From the NCBI GenBank assembly GCA_943789105.1, contig CALSSW010000004.1, positions 185,365 to 249,364 on the forward strand: a DNA stretch of 64,000 nucleotides, read 5' to 3'. Below the pieces are notes generated by a model. The model did no database searches, was not told the origin of the DNA, and worked only from the letters and a program-made list of their open reading frames with translations. Origin of the DNA: an uncultured Ulvibacter sp. GTDB taxonomy: Bacteria; Bacteroidota; Bacteroidia; Flavobacteriales; Flavobacteriaceae. Shown here piece after piece: positions 1 through 7,768 of this stretch (positions are counted from its first letter, which is position 1; each line of letters begins with the position of its first letter). A program made the translations under genes and the position numbers.

Positions 1-15
1 TTTAGCCCTTTGAGT

Positions 16-1809
16 ATGAAAATTAAAAATATTGCAATTATTGCACACGTTGATCACGGTAAAACAACCTTGGTAGATAAAATTATGCATCACTGTAGCC
101 TCTTTCGTGAAAACGAAAACACAGGAGATTTAATTCTAGATAATAATGATTTAGAGCGTGAACGCGGTATCACTATTACTTCAAAAAATGTTTCTGTAGT
201 TTACAAAGACACGAAAATTAATATTATTGACACTCCGGGTCACGCCGATTTTGGAGGTGAGGTAGAACGTGTATTAAACATGGCAGATGGTGTTTGCTTG
301 CTTGTAGATGCCTTTGAAGGTCCTATGCCACAAACACGTTTTGTATTGCAAAAAGCCTTAGACCTAGGGTTAAAGCCTTGTGTTGTAATTAATAAGGTAG
401 ATAAAGAAAACTGTACACCAGAAGAGGTACACGAAAAAGTATTTGACTTAATGTTTGAGCTGGGCGCAGAGGAGTGGCAGTTAGATTTCCCTACAGTATA
501 TGGTTCTGCAAAGAACAACTGGATGAGTGAAGACTGGCAAGATGAAACAGATAATATAGAGCCATTACTAGATATGGTACTAGAGCATGTACCTTCTTTT
601 GAGATTAAAGACGGAAGCCTGCAAATGTTAATTACTTCATTGGATTTTTCTTCATTTACTGGTCGTATCGCAATTGGCCGTCTGCAAAGAGGTACCTTAA
701 AGACCGGTATGCAAGTGGCTTTAGTAAAGAGAGATGGGAGTATAGTAAAAACTAAAATTAAAGAGCTACATACCTTTGAAGGGCTTGGTCGTAAAAAAGT
801 AGAAGAAGTTCAAGCAGGAGATATTTGTGCACTTGTTGGTTTAGAAGGATTTGAAATTGGTGACACTGTTGCCGATCTAGAAAATCCAGAAGGAATGAAA
901 ACAATTGCAATAGATGAGCCTACCATGAGTATGTTGTTTACTATTAACGATTCACCTTTTTTCGGAAAAGATGGGAAATATGTTACTTCAAGACATATTA
1001 AAGAGAGACTTGAAAAAGAATTAGAAAAGAATTTAGCCCTCCGTATGGAACCAACGGGCAGTGCAGATAAGTTTTTGGTGTTTGGTCGTGGAGTATTACA
1101 CCTTTCTGTATTGATAGAAACAATGCGTCGTGAAGGCTATGAATTACAAATAGGGCAGCCACAAGTAATTATTAAAGAAATAGATGGTAAGAAATGTGAG
1201 CCCATTGAAGCTTTAACTATTGATTTACCAGAAACCGTTAGCGGTACTGCAGTAAACATGGTTTCGCTTCGAAAGGGAGAGATGGTCTCTATGGAAGCTA
1301 AAGGTGAAAGAATGATTTGTGAGTTTTTAATTCCATCTCGCGGAATTATTGGCCTACGTAATCAACTTCTTACAGCAACAGCAGGTGAGGCAATTATGAC
1401 ACACCGATTTTTAGAATACCAACCTCTAAAAGGGGGTATTCCAGAACGTCAAAACGGATCTCTAGTATCTATGGAAAACGGAAGTGCCATTCCTTATTCT
1501 ATTGATAAGTTACAAGATAGAGGACGTTTCTTTGTTGAGCCTGGAGAGGATATATACGAAGGACAAGTTATTGGAGAAAACACACGTCAAGACGATATGG
1601 CTGTCAATATTACCAAAACAAAGAAGATGAGTAACGTTCGTTCTAGTGGTGCAGATGACAAAGCAAAGATTGTTCCTGCCATTAAATTTTCATTAGAAGA
1701 AGCACTTGAGTATATCCAAAAAGATGAATATGTTGAAGTAACTCCTAATTATTTAAGAATACGAAAAGTGTTTTTAAAAGAAGTAGACAGAAAACGTAAT
1801 AAGTTTTAG
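16..1809 (+). CDS. typA: Ribosome-associated GTPase TypA/BipA
   Basis: Translational GTPase of the EF-G family that binds the 70S ribosome and acts in ribosome assembly and stress adaptation. The sequence shows the P-loop AHVDHGKT at about residues 10-17, the G2 region RGITI, DTPGH at about 72-76 and NKVD at about 125, followed by the EF-G-like domains and the basic C-terminal TypA domain ending KRNKF. The 597-aa length is normal. I chose the ATG at 16; a TTG two codons upstream (10) adds only MS. A strong hairpin terminator follows 30 bp after the stop. The upstream promoter is outside the window. Confidence 0.97.
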   Translation: MKIKNIAIIAHVDHGKTTLVDKIMHHCSLFRENENTGDLILDNNDLERERGITITSKNVSVVYKDTKINIIDTPGHADFGGEVERVLNMADGVCLLVDAFEGPMPQTRFVLQKALDLGLKPCVVINKVDKENCTPEEVHEKVFDLMFELGAEEWQLDFPTVYGSAKNNWMSEDWQDETDNIEPLLDMVLEHVPSFEIKDGSLQMLITSLDFSSFTGRIAIGRLQRGTLKTGMQVALVKRDGSIVKTKIKELHTFEGLGRKKVEEVQAGDICALVGLEGFEIGDTVADLENPEGMKTIAIDEPTMSMLFTINDSPFFGKDGKYVTSRHIKERLEKELEKNLALRMEPTGSADKFLVFGRGVLHLSVLIETMRREGYELQIGQPQVIIKEIDGKKCEPIEALTIDLPETVSGTAVNMVSLRKGEMVSMEAKGERMICEFLIPSRGIIGLRNQLLTATAGEAIMTHRFLEYQPLKGGIPERQNGSLVSMENGSAIPYSIDKLQDRGRFFVEPGEDIYEGQVIGENTRQDDMAVNITKTKKMSNVRSSGADDKAKIVPAIKFSLEEALEYIQKDEYVEVTPNYLRIRKVFLKEVDRKRNKF

Positions 1810-1835
1810 AAACTACCTACAAGTAATTTACTATT

Positions 1836-1871
1836 AAAAACGCTTTAAGAATTCTCTTAAAGCGTTTTTTG
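1836..1871. terminator. Bidirectional intrinsic terminator after typA
   Basis: A 14-bp perfect stem (AAAACGCTTTAAGA at 1837-1850 with its complement at 1855-1868), 4-nt loop, T-run on the plus strand and A-run on the other side. It can end typA and also the convergent cyclophilin gene. Confidence 0.9.
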
Positions 1872-1898
1872 TTTTCAATTAATTTTATGAGGTGACAA

Positions 1899-2642
1899 TT
1901 AGGGTAGTAGGGTAGCCTGAATTGTTACATTTTTTAGGGGCCATTCTTTAGCATCTTTTGGGAGCTTTGAAATTTTTGTTACTACATCCATACCTTTAAT
2001 TACTTTTCCAAATACCGTATAGTTGCCATCTAGATGTGTTGTTGAAGATTTTGGTCCCAAGAATATAAAAAATTCAAAAGGCTCTGTTTTATGGTCATCA
2101 TTATCTCTGTAATATTTGGCCCCAGATAGTGAGCCATAAAAGTGATTGTGTTTGATTTCGTTTGGAATTCTATAGGTATGCCCTAGGGCGTACCTAGCCT
2201 TTTGAGTTAAGGCGTTGTCACTACTTCCAGCTTGAATAATAAAATTAGAAACTATCCTATGAAAATAAGTGGTATTAAAATAACTCTGTTTTACCAAATA
2301 GATGAAGTTTGCTCTGTGTAGTGGTGTGTCTTTAAATAGCTGTATTACAATGGTGCCATAGGGAGTTGTAAACTTCACCTTGGTTTGTGGATGGGTTTCT
2401 CCATAGGTTGTTAAAAATGAAACAACGTTTTCTGGAGTTATCTTCTCTGGTATGTTGGGGAGGGTTATACTATCTTTTGATACATATAGTTCAGTGCTTT
2501 GCTTTGTCTTATCTGTGCTATTGATTTGAGAACTTGATTGATCTGTAGGCACAGCATTTTCTTTGTTTTTTGTATCTTCACATTGAACAAGAAGCAGTAG
2601 TATAGACCCACAAACTAATAGTATTTTACCCGCGTATGACAT
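1899..2642 (-). CDS. Cyclophilin-type peptidyl-prolyl isomerase lipoprotein
   Basis: Likely a periplasmic or membrane-anchored proline isomerase that helps fold exported proteins. The N-terminus is a lipoprotein signal ending LLVQC (Cys21), then a low-complexity linker and a cyclophilin domain from about residue 85. The cyclophilin core FHRIVSNFIIQAG and a later FIFLGP/HLDGNYTVFGKVIKGMDVV segment are clear. The domain is of the bacterial short-loop type. It is a cyclophilin, not the FKBP-type GldI lipoprotein of gliding bacteria. Its start codon overlaps the start region of the divergent Nudix gene, so promoter elements must lie inside one of the two coding regions. Confidence 0.9.
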   Translation of the reverse strand: MSYAGKILLVCGSILLLLVQCEDTKNKENAVPTDQSSSQINSTDKTKQSTELYVSKDSITLPNIPEKITPENVVSFLTTYGETHPQTKVKFTTPYGTIVIQLFKDTPLHRANFIYLVKQSYFNTTYFHRIVSNFIIQAGSSDNALTQKARYALGHTYRIPNEIKHNHFYGSLSGAKYYRDNDDHKTEPFEFFIFLGPKSSTTHLDGNYTVFGKVIKGMDVVTKISKLPKDAKEWPLKNVTIQATLLP

Positions 2643-3283
2643 TTTCTGATTTTACTAAAAGTATTGTAAAAATAGCCAATTTAGATCTTCCAGGCGAGGC
2701 TTCTCATCATAAAATGGCACCCATTGAGCGTCTAGAAGAAGTAACCAAGAAATCTTTAAAAAATAACAAAGCAAAAAAGGCTGCTGTTATTGCTCTTTTT
2801 TATCCAAACAAAGATCACCACACCCATTTAGCTTTAATTTTAAGGAAAACCTATAAAGGAGTTCATTCTGCTCAGGTTGGTTTTCCAGGAGGAAAGCAGG
2901 AACCCACAGACATCTCTGCTGCGCATACTGCGCTTAGGGAAACTCAAGAAGAGATTGGAGTACCGCAAGAGGATATAACAGTACTTAAAAAACTCACCAA
3001 AATTTACATACCTCCAAGTAATTTTTTTGTGCAACCCTTTATTGGTATTTGTAAAAAAACACCACAATTTATTTTGCAAAAATCAGAGGTTGAGGCCCTA
3101 ATAGAAGTAAAGCTATCTGATTTTTTAAAGGATAGCATCTTTTGCACAAGAAAGCTATCCACATCTTACGCTACTGATATAGAAGTTCCTGCCTATATAT
3201 TGAATAAACATGTGGTTTGGGGAGCAACAGCTATGATGCTCTGTGAGGTAAGAGAGTTGCTTAAACAACTTAACAACCATTAG
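2636..3283 (+). CDS. Nudix hydrolase, CoA pyrophosphatase type
   Basis: Predicted to hydrolyse CoA or other nucleotide pyrophosphates. The 215-aa protein carries the UPF0035/CoA signature (ILRKTYKGVHSAQVGFPGG) followed by the Nudix box with ALRETQEEIGV; the first acidic box position is Asp rather than Glu, which is usual for this subfamily. The N-terminal KMAPIERLEE segment also fits family members. The ATG at 2636 lies inside the start region of the divergent cyclophilin gene (7-bp overlap); both N-termini look complete, so I keep both. Confidence 0.92.
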   Translation: MTFSDFTKSIVKIANLDLPGEASHHKMAPIERLEEVTKKSLKNNKAKKAAVIALFYPNKDHHTHLALILRKTYKGVHSAQVGFPGGKQEPTDISAAHTALRETQEEIGVPQEDITVLKKLTKIYIPPSNFFVQPFIGICKKTPQFILQKSEVEALIEVKLSDFLKDSIFCTRKLSTSYATDIEVPAYILNKHVVWGATAMMLCEVRELLKQLNNH

Positions 3284-3290
3284 TTTTTTG

Positions 3291-3298
3291 TATATTTG
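3291..3298 (+). promoter_or_regulatory. -7 element TATATTTG before the acyltransferase
   Basis: Matches the Bacteroidota -7 consensus TAnnTTTG, 45 bp before the ATG at 3344. No good TTG at -33 was found at normal spacing, so this is a partial match only. Confidence 0.4.
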
Positions 3299-3343
3299 CT
3301 GTTGGGCATTTTTTTAAATGTCTTGTTAGATAAATAATTTTTT

Positions 3344-4147
3344 ATGGGGCTTTTAAAGAAAAATCCATTTGGACATATTTTATTTTTAAAACTGTGGTTG
3401 ATCCGAATTTTTGGATCTCTAACACATCGCCGTTTTAAAGGCTTTAATAAACTTGAAATCGAAGGATCTGAAATACTTCGTAATCTCCCAGATAACAATG
3501 TTTTATTTGTTTCCAATCATCAAACCTATTTTGCTGATGTTGTTGCTATGTTTCATGTATTTAATGCCAGTTTAAGTGGGCGTGATGATAATATTAAAAA
3601 TATTGGCTACCTATGGAGGCCAAAGCTTAATCTTTATTTTGTTGCCGCTAAAGAAACTATGCAAGCGGGCTTATTACCAAAGATTTTAGCCTATGCAGGA
3701 TCTGTAAGTATAGAACGTACCTGGAGAGCTAAGGGGGAAGATGTTAACCGTCAAGTTAAGATGAGTGACGTTAATAATATAGCTTTAGCCCTTCAAGATG
3801 GCTGGGTTATAACATTTCCGCAGGGCACAACAAGACCTTGGAAGCCAATTAGAAGAGGTACAGCGCATCTTATCAAGCAAAACAAACCTATTGTGGTTCC
3901 TATTGTAATTGATGGTTTTAGACGTTCTTTTGACCGTAAAGGCTTGCGTATCAAAAAGCGCGGTATATTGCAGTCAATGGAGATTAAAGAGCCTCTTGAT
4001 ATAGATTACGATAACATAGCTGTTGCAGATTTAGTTGAGAAACTAGAGTATGCTATAGAACAACATCCTTCATTTCTAAAAGTAATACCCGCCTCAGAAA
4101 TTAAAAAAGAAGAGGATTTAAATTCTCAAAGAGAATGGAGTTATTAA
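3344..4147 (+). CDS. PlsC-family 1-acyl-glycerol-3-phosphate acyltransferase
   Basis: Acyltransferase that probably adds the second acyl chain to lysophosphatidate or a related lipid at the inner membrane. A hydrophobic N-terminal stretch precedes the domain. The catalytic block is NHQTYFAD (about residue 57), giving five residues between His and Asp rather than the textbook four, and the substrate block is FPQGTTRP in place of FPEGTRS. Both changes are shared, as I remember, by a Bacteroidota subfamily, so activity is still likely. 267 aa, of normal length. It stands alone between the Nudix gene and the ECF pair. Confidence 0.88.
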   Translation: MGLLKKNPFGHILFLKLWLIRIFGSLTHRRFKGFNKLEIEGSEILRNLPDNNVLFVSNHQTYFADVVAMFHVFNASLSGRDDNIKNIGYLWRPKLNLYFVAAKETMQAGLLPKILAYAGSVSIERTWRAKGEDVNRQVKMSDVNNIALALQDGWVITFPQGTTRPWKPIRRGTAHLIKQNKPIVVPIVIDGFRRSFDRKGLRIKKRGILQSMEIKEPLDIDYDNIAVADLVEKLEYAIEQHPSFLKVIPASEIKKEEDLNSQREWSY

Positions 4148-4222
4148 CACTGTGAAGATCTTTAATAAAAGCAAAAAGTGCTAGTTAAAAATTTTCACTA
4201 GGGCTTTTAAATTTTGTATAAA

Positions 4223-4870
4223 CTACAGTTCTATTTTCTTTAATTCTCCATAGTTATGCTTTAACTTTCTTAGTAGTATACCGTATACAATTCTATAAAA
4301 GAGTAAAACAAAACCTATAAAAAGAAGCCCTACAATAAACTGTGCTATAAAAAACACCGATGTAAAAGTTTCAATTGGAACCCCCTGGTAGGCCTCATTT
4401 TCTTTAATAAGTATCGTGTATAATTGATCTTTTTTAGTAAAGAAATAAAGGTTAATATACACCAAAATCAATGCTGTACTCACAACATTGTAAATAACAA
4501 AATAGCTTACTGTTTTGCGAGTTTTAATGATGCTATGCATCAAATTCTTTACTGTGTCAGTAGTTTTTATATTTTTTTGGTTTAAATAAAATAAGACTAA
4601 AAAAACTGCAATTACAACATAGTGGATACCATAGAAAATAGTTAAGGTATTTTGAAGACCAATCTGGACCAATAATTCTTTGTTAGACTCTGGGCTTAAT
4701 AAGCCTAGGATTATCCAAAAAACGAGTTCAAAAATACTTATAATAAAAATCCATTTTACAATAGATGCAGATTTGTTATGTAGCATCCTGTAAATATCAT
4801 TATAAGACAGTTTTGGGAGCTCCTGATTCCCATCTTGCCATTTTGATTTTAATAATTCTAACTCATCCAT
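4223..4870 (-). CDS. Four-helix membrane protein encoded behind an ECF sigma factor
   Basis: Function unknown. The 215-aa protein begins with a soluble acidic segment of about 35 residues (ELELLKSKWQDG) and then has four hydrophobic helices at roughly 38-58, 80-100, 120-142 and 168-195. It follows the sigma gene by 5 bp, so the two are co-transcribed. By position it may be the membrane partner that controls the sigma factor, but I see no zinc-finger anti-sigma motif. Similar proteins are common next to sigma factors in flavobacteria, where they are sometimes misnamed as carotenoid oxygenases. Confidence 0.75.
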   Translation of the reverse strand: MDELELLKSKWQDGNQELPKLSYNDIYRMLHNKSASIVKWIFIISIFELVFWIILGLLSPESNKELLVQIGLQNTLTIFYGIHYVVIAVFLVLFYLNQKNIKTTDTVKNLMHSIIKTRKTVSYFVIYNVVSTALILVYINLYFFTKKDQLYTILIKENEAYQGVPIETFTSVFFIAQFIVGLLFIGFVLLFYRIVYGILLRKLKHNYGELKKIEL

Positions 4871-4875
4871 ATTAA

Positions 4876-5370
4876 CTAAGGATTTAAAATTTTTCTTAAT
4901 TTCCCTTTAATTCTATTCATTTTTACTCTGGCATTAACCTCGCTAATACCTAGTGTGCTAGATATTTCTTTATAATTCTTGTCCTCGAGATACAAAAAAA
5001 CAAGGGCCTTTTCAATGTCATTCAAGTTTTTAACAGCTGCATACATTAACGATAGCTGCACCTCTGCGGTATCATCATACTCATCAGCTTTTATTTTAAA
5101 ACTGACTCCTTCAAAATCTTGAGTTACTACCCTTCTTTTGCTTTTACGATATAGCGTTATGGCTGTATTTAATGCAACGCGGTACATCCAAGTACTAAAC
5201 TTGGAATCTCCTCTAAATTTTGGATATGCCCTCCATAACTGTATGGTAATTTCTTGAAACAAATCATTGTGAGCATGACTGTCGTTGGTATACAAACGAC
5301 AGATCTTGTGCACTATATTTTGGTTTTGTTCTAATTGGGTAACAAAATTATGTTCAAGTTCTTTATTCAA
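4876..5370 (-). CDS. ECF-type RNA polymerase sigma factor
   Basis: Alternative sigma-70 family factor of 164 aa. Region 2 includes DLFQEITIQLWRAYPKF and FSTWMYRVALNTAI; region 4 is the helix-turn-helix YKEISSTLGISEVNARVKMNRIKGKLRK. No region 3 is present, as expected for ECF proteins. The downstream membrane protein is the likely partner. It is divergent from a second, unrelated ECF operon across a 323-bp intergenic region. Confidence 0.93.
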   Translation of the reverse strand: MNKELEHNFVTQLEQNQNIVHKICRLYTNDSHAHNDLFQEITIQLWRAYPKFRGDSKFSTWMYRVALNTAITLYRKSKRRVVTQDFEGVSFKIKADEYDDTAEVQLSLMYAAVKNLNDIEKALVFLYLEDKNYKEISSTLGISEVNARVKMNRIKGKLRKILNP

Positions 5371-5693
5371 TGGTTGTGGTTGTTGTCTTGCAGATTAGTG
5401 TGTATTGAAAATGATTTGTTACAATATACATCATAAAATTCTTTGTATTTATATCCTCACAAATAGTTTAGATTTTTTGCTTGTAAGCTATTGTAAGGAT
5501 GCAAATAAATATAAAAAACAAACGTTATCTATTTATTTTATTACATTGGCAAAAAACAGTTGTGTATCCGTTTGTAATACTAAGACTTGTTTTGTGAGGT
5601 CTTGATTTTAATATAGTAATTAATTTTTTAGGTATTGCTGTTACAAAATCCAATGTAGTTCGTCAATAAGATAAGCAGCACCAATAGGAAGTT
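5371..5693. other. Divergent intergenic region between two ECF sigma operons
   Basis: A 323-bp very AT-rich gap that must hold the promoters of both sigma operons. I found no exact TAnnTTTG housekeeping element oriented toward either gene, which would fit promoters read by the ECF factors themselves. A 66-codon frame at 5405-5605 is rich in Cys, Ile and Tyr, lacks family resemblance and is not called as a gene. Confidence 0.5.
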
Positions 5694-6200
5694 ATGAATC
5701 AAAGAGAGTTTTTGGATATTGTACTGCCTATAAAAGATAGTTTGTATAGACTTGCTAAAAGTTATTTGATATCTAAAGATGAGGCGCAAGATGCCATTCA
5801 AGAGGTTTTTTTAAAATTATGGAAAAATAAAGAATCTATTAAAAACTATAATAGCCCAGAGGCTTTTGCTTTCACCATGACTAAAAATTACTGTCTGGAT
5901 AGATTAAAATCTAAACAGGCGTCTACTTTAAAAATTGTTCATACTAATTTTGAAAATAGAACTAATTTAGACAAAGATATAGAGGCAAAAGATGAAGTTT
6001 CACTTTTCTTTACATTAATGCAGAAATTGCCTGAACAGCAAAAACTAATATTACATCTGCGAGATGTTGAGCAGTATGAATTTTCTGAAATAGTAAAAAT
6101 CACAGCAAGTACTCAAACTAGTGTTCGTGTAACACTCTCAAGAGCTCGAAAAAAGATTAAGGATTTATTATTAAAACAATACAATCATGGAATACAGTAA
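5694..6200 (+). CDS. ECF-type RNA polymerase sigma factor
   Basis: Sigma-70 family factor of 168 aa. Region 2 shows SKDEAQDAIQEVFLKLWKNK and the helix around FAFTMTKNYCLDRLK; region 4 shows EFSEIVKITASTQTSVRVTLSRARKKIK. An AGGAAG purine stretch sits just before the ATG. It overlaps the next gene by 14 bp and heads a four-gene operon with a small membrane protein and two DUF4252-like exported proteins, an arrangement common in Flavobacteriaceae. Confidence 0.94.
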   Translation: MNQREFLDIVLPIKDSLYRLAKSYLISKDEAQDAIQEVFLKLWKNKESIKNYNSPEAFAFTMTKNYCLDRLKSKQASTLKIVHTNFENRTNLDKDIEAKDEVSLFFTLMQKLPEQQKLILHLRDVEQYEFSEIVKITASTQTSVRVTLSRARKKIKDLLLKQYNHGIQ

Positions 6201-6618
6201 AATTAAGGATTTACTAGATTTGTATTTTAAGGGCAATACCACATTAGCCCAAGAGAAGTCCTTGCGCACTTATTTTAAAAGTAAAGATGTTGATGATCCT
6301 TTTAAACCATATACAGCTCTATTTAATACCTTTGACAAAGTAGCACAAGATGTATTTAAAGGGTCATTGCAAATTCCTGAAAAAACCAGGTCCAATCAAA
6401 AGTGGTGGTTAAAGCTAGCTGCTGTAATGATTTCAATTATTGGTGTAGCAGGTTTTATGTATTCAAACAGTAAAACCATCCAAGAAAGAGAAGCTCTAGC
6501 GTCTTTAAAACAAAGTAAAGATGCCATGTATTTAATGGCAAGCCAATTTAATATAGCCACACAAAAGCTCTCTTTGGTAGATAAATTTCAAGAAACTAAA
6601 AACAAATATTTAAAATAA
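6187..6618 (+). CDS. Single-pass membrane protein, putative anti-sigma factor
   Basis: A 143-aa protein with a cytoplasmic N-terminal region (KIKDLLDLYFKGNTTLAQEKSLRTYF, the type of short helical module seen in Bacteroidota anti-sigma proteins), one transmembrane helix at about residues 76-93 and an outside tail. It overlaps the sigma gene by 14 bp, which suggests translational coupling. By position and topology it is probably the anti-sigma factor; this is inference, as no FecR domain is present. Confidence 0.72.
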   Translation: MEYSKIKDLLDLYFKGNTTLAQEKSLRTYFKSKDVDDPFKPYTALFNTFDKVAQDVFKGSLQIPEKTRSNQKWWLKLAAVMISIIGVAGFMYSNSKTIQEREALASLKQSKDAMYLMASQFNIATQKLSLVDKFQETKNKYLK

Positions 6619-6634
6619 CTATATCACAAATATC

Positions 6635-7168
6635 ATGAAAAAAATAGCCTTATTATTCGCCTTTATTTCTATCCCTTTAGCAACGTCTGCACAAGGAAGT
6701 TTTGATTCTTTCGAGAATGAAAAAGATGTTACCTCTGTTGTGGTAACAAAGAACATGTTCAAGCTACTAAGTAAGATGGATTTAAACTCTAATGACCCAG
6801 AAGTAGAAGATTATTTAAAAATGGTAGATAATCTTGAAACCATCAAGATTTTTACTACAGACAACCCAGAAGTTGCTGCGCGAATGTCTTCTAAGGTGAA
6901 GAGCTATGTTTCCTCCAACGATGAGTTATTTGAGTTAATGCGAGTAAAAGATGACGGTAAAAACATACGATTTTACTCCAAACAAGGAACTACAGATACT
7001 CTTGTTAGTGAGCTTTTAATGCATCTAGATGGATTGGTGGACGGAGCGTCAATGACGGTAGTTATGAGTATTACTGGAGCTATAGACTTAAAACAAATTG
7101 GTAAACTCACTCAAGAGCTTAAGGTTCCTGGTAGCGAACAATTAAAAAATATTAATACACAAAACTAG
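6635..7168 (+). CDS. DUF4252-like exported protein
   Basis: A 177-aa secreted protein with a Sec signal peptide ending near ATSAQG (about residue 20). The rest resembles the DUF4252 family by pattern (VVVTKNMFKLLSKM, then KIFTTDNPEVAARM, an extended-strand region with FYSKQGTTDTLVSELLMH, and IDLKQIGKLTQEL near the end). The family has no known biochemical role. Third gene of the sigma operon; likely an output or signalling component for envelope stress. Confidence 0.8.
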   Translation: MKKIALLFAFISIPLATSAQGSFDSFENEKDVTSVVVTKNMFKLLSKMDLNSNDPEVEDYLKMVDNLETIKIFTTDNPEVAARMSSKVKSYVSSNDELFELMRVKDDGKNIRFYSKQGTTDTLVSELLMHLDGLVDGASMTVVMSITGAIDLKQIGKLTQELKVPGSEQLKNINTQN

Positions 7169-7188
7169 TATATTATATACAACCTATC

Positions 7189-7752
7189 ATGATAACAATA
7201 ACAAATTATATTATTGGAATTTCTCTAGCTTTACTTACTCTTTTGAGTTGTGACACCAGTAAATCCTTACAATCTTATATTGTAGAGAAACAAGAAGATA
7301 ACAGGTTTTTAAAGATAGACCTGGCAACAAGTCTGCTTGGTAAGATTGATTCGCTCCCACAAGACCAAAAACAAGTCTTAGCGTCTATTAAAAAAATTAA
7401 TGTAGTTGCGTATCCTAAAAAACAAGGTACCCAACAAGATTATGATACGCAGACAGCTAGGTTGTCACTTATATTTGGTCAAGAAAAATACCAGGAACTT
7501 GTAAATTTTAAAACAAAGGCTCAAAAAATATCCCTGATGTATTTAGGTTCAGAAAACACCATAGACGAGGTTATTGTATACGCCTCAGACAATCAAACAG
7601 GATTGGCTGTTTTCAGACTTTTGGGTAAAGACATGAAACCCAGTGATGTTATTAAACTTTCTGAAATGATTGAAAGCGGAAACCTTGATTTATCTAGCCT
7701 TACAGGGTTGCAAGATGTGTTTTATCCCAATGTAGATATGAAAATCCTCTAA
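7189..7752 (+). CDS. DUF4252-like lipoprotein
   Basis: A 187-aa predicted lipoprotein with lipobox LLSC (Cys21). The body follows the same plan as the previous gene (an N-terminal SLLGKID segment, a lysine-rich middle, VIVYASDNQTGLAVFRLLGKDMKPSDVIKLSEMI near the C-terminus in two blocks), so the two look like diverged tandem paralogues. Last gene of the ECF operon. Function unknown. Confidence 0.75.
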   Translation: MITITNYIIGISLALLTLLSCDTSKSLQSYIVEKQEDNRFLKIDLATSLLGKIDSLPQDQKQVLASIKKINVVAYPKKQGTQQDYDTQTARLSLIFGQEKYQELVNFKTKAQKISLMYLGSENTIDEVIVYASDNQTGLAVFRLLGKDMKPSDVIKLSEMIESGNLDLSSLTGLQDVFYPNVDMKIL

Positions 7753-7768
7753 TTTTCCACAGGCTTTC

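Noticed and set aside
5405-5605. 66-codon open frame between the two ECF operons
   Set aside because: Composition is AT-driven and Cys/Ile/Tyr-rich, with no family resemblance and no good start signal.
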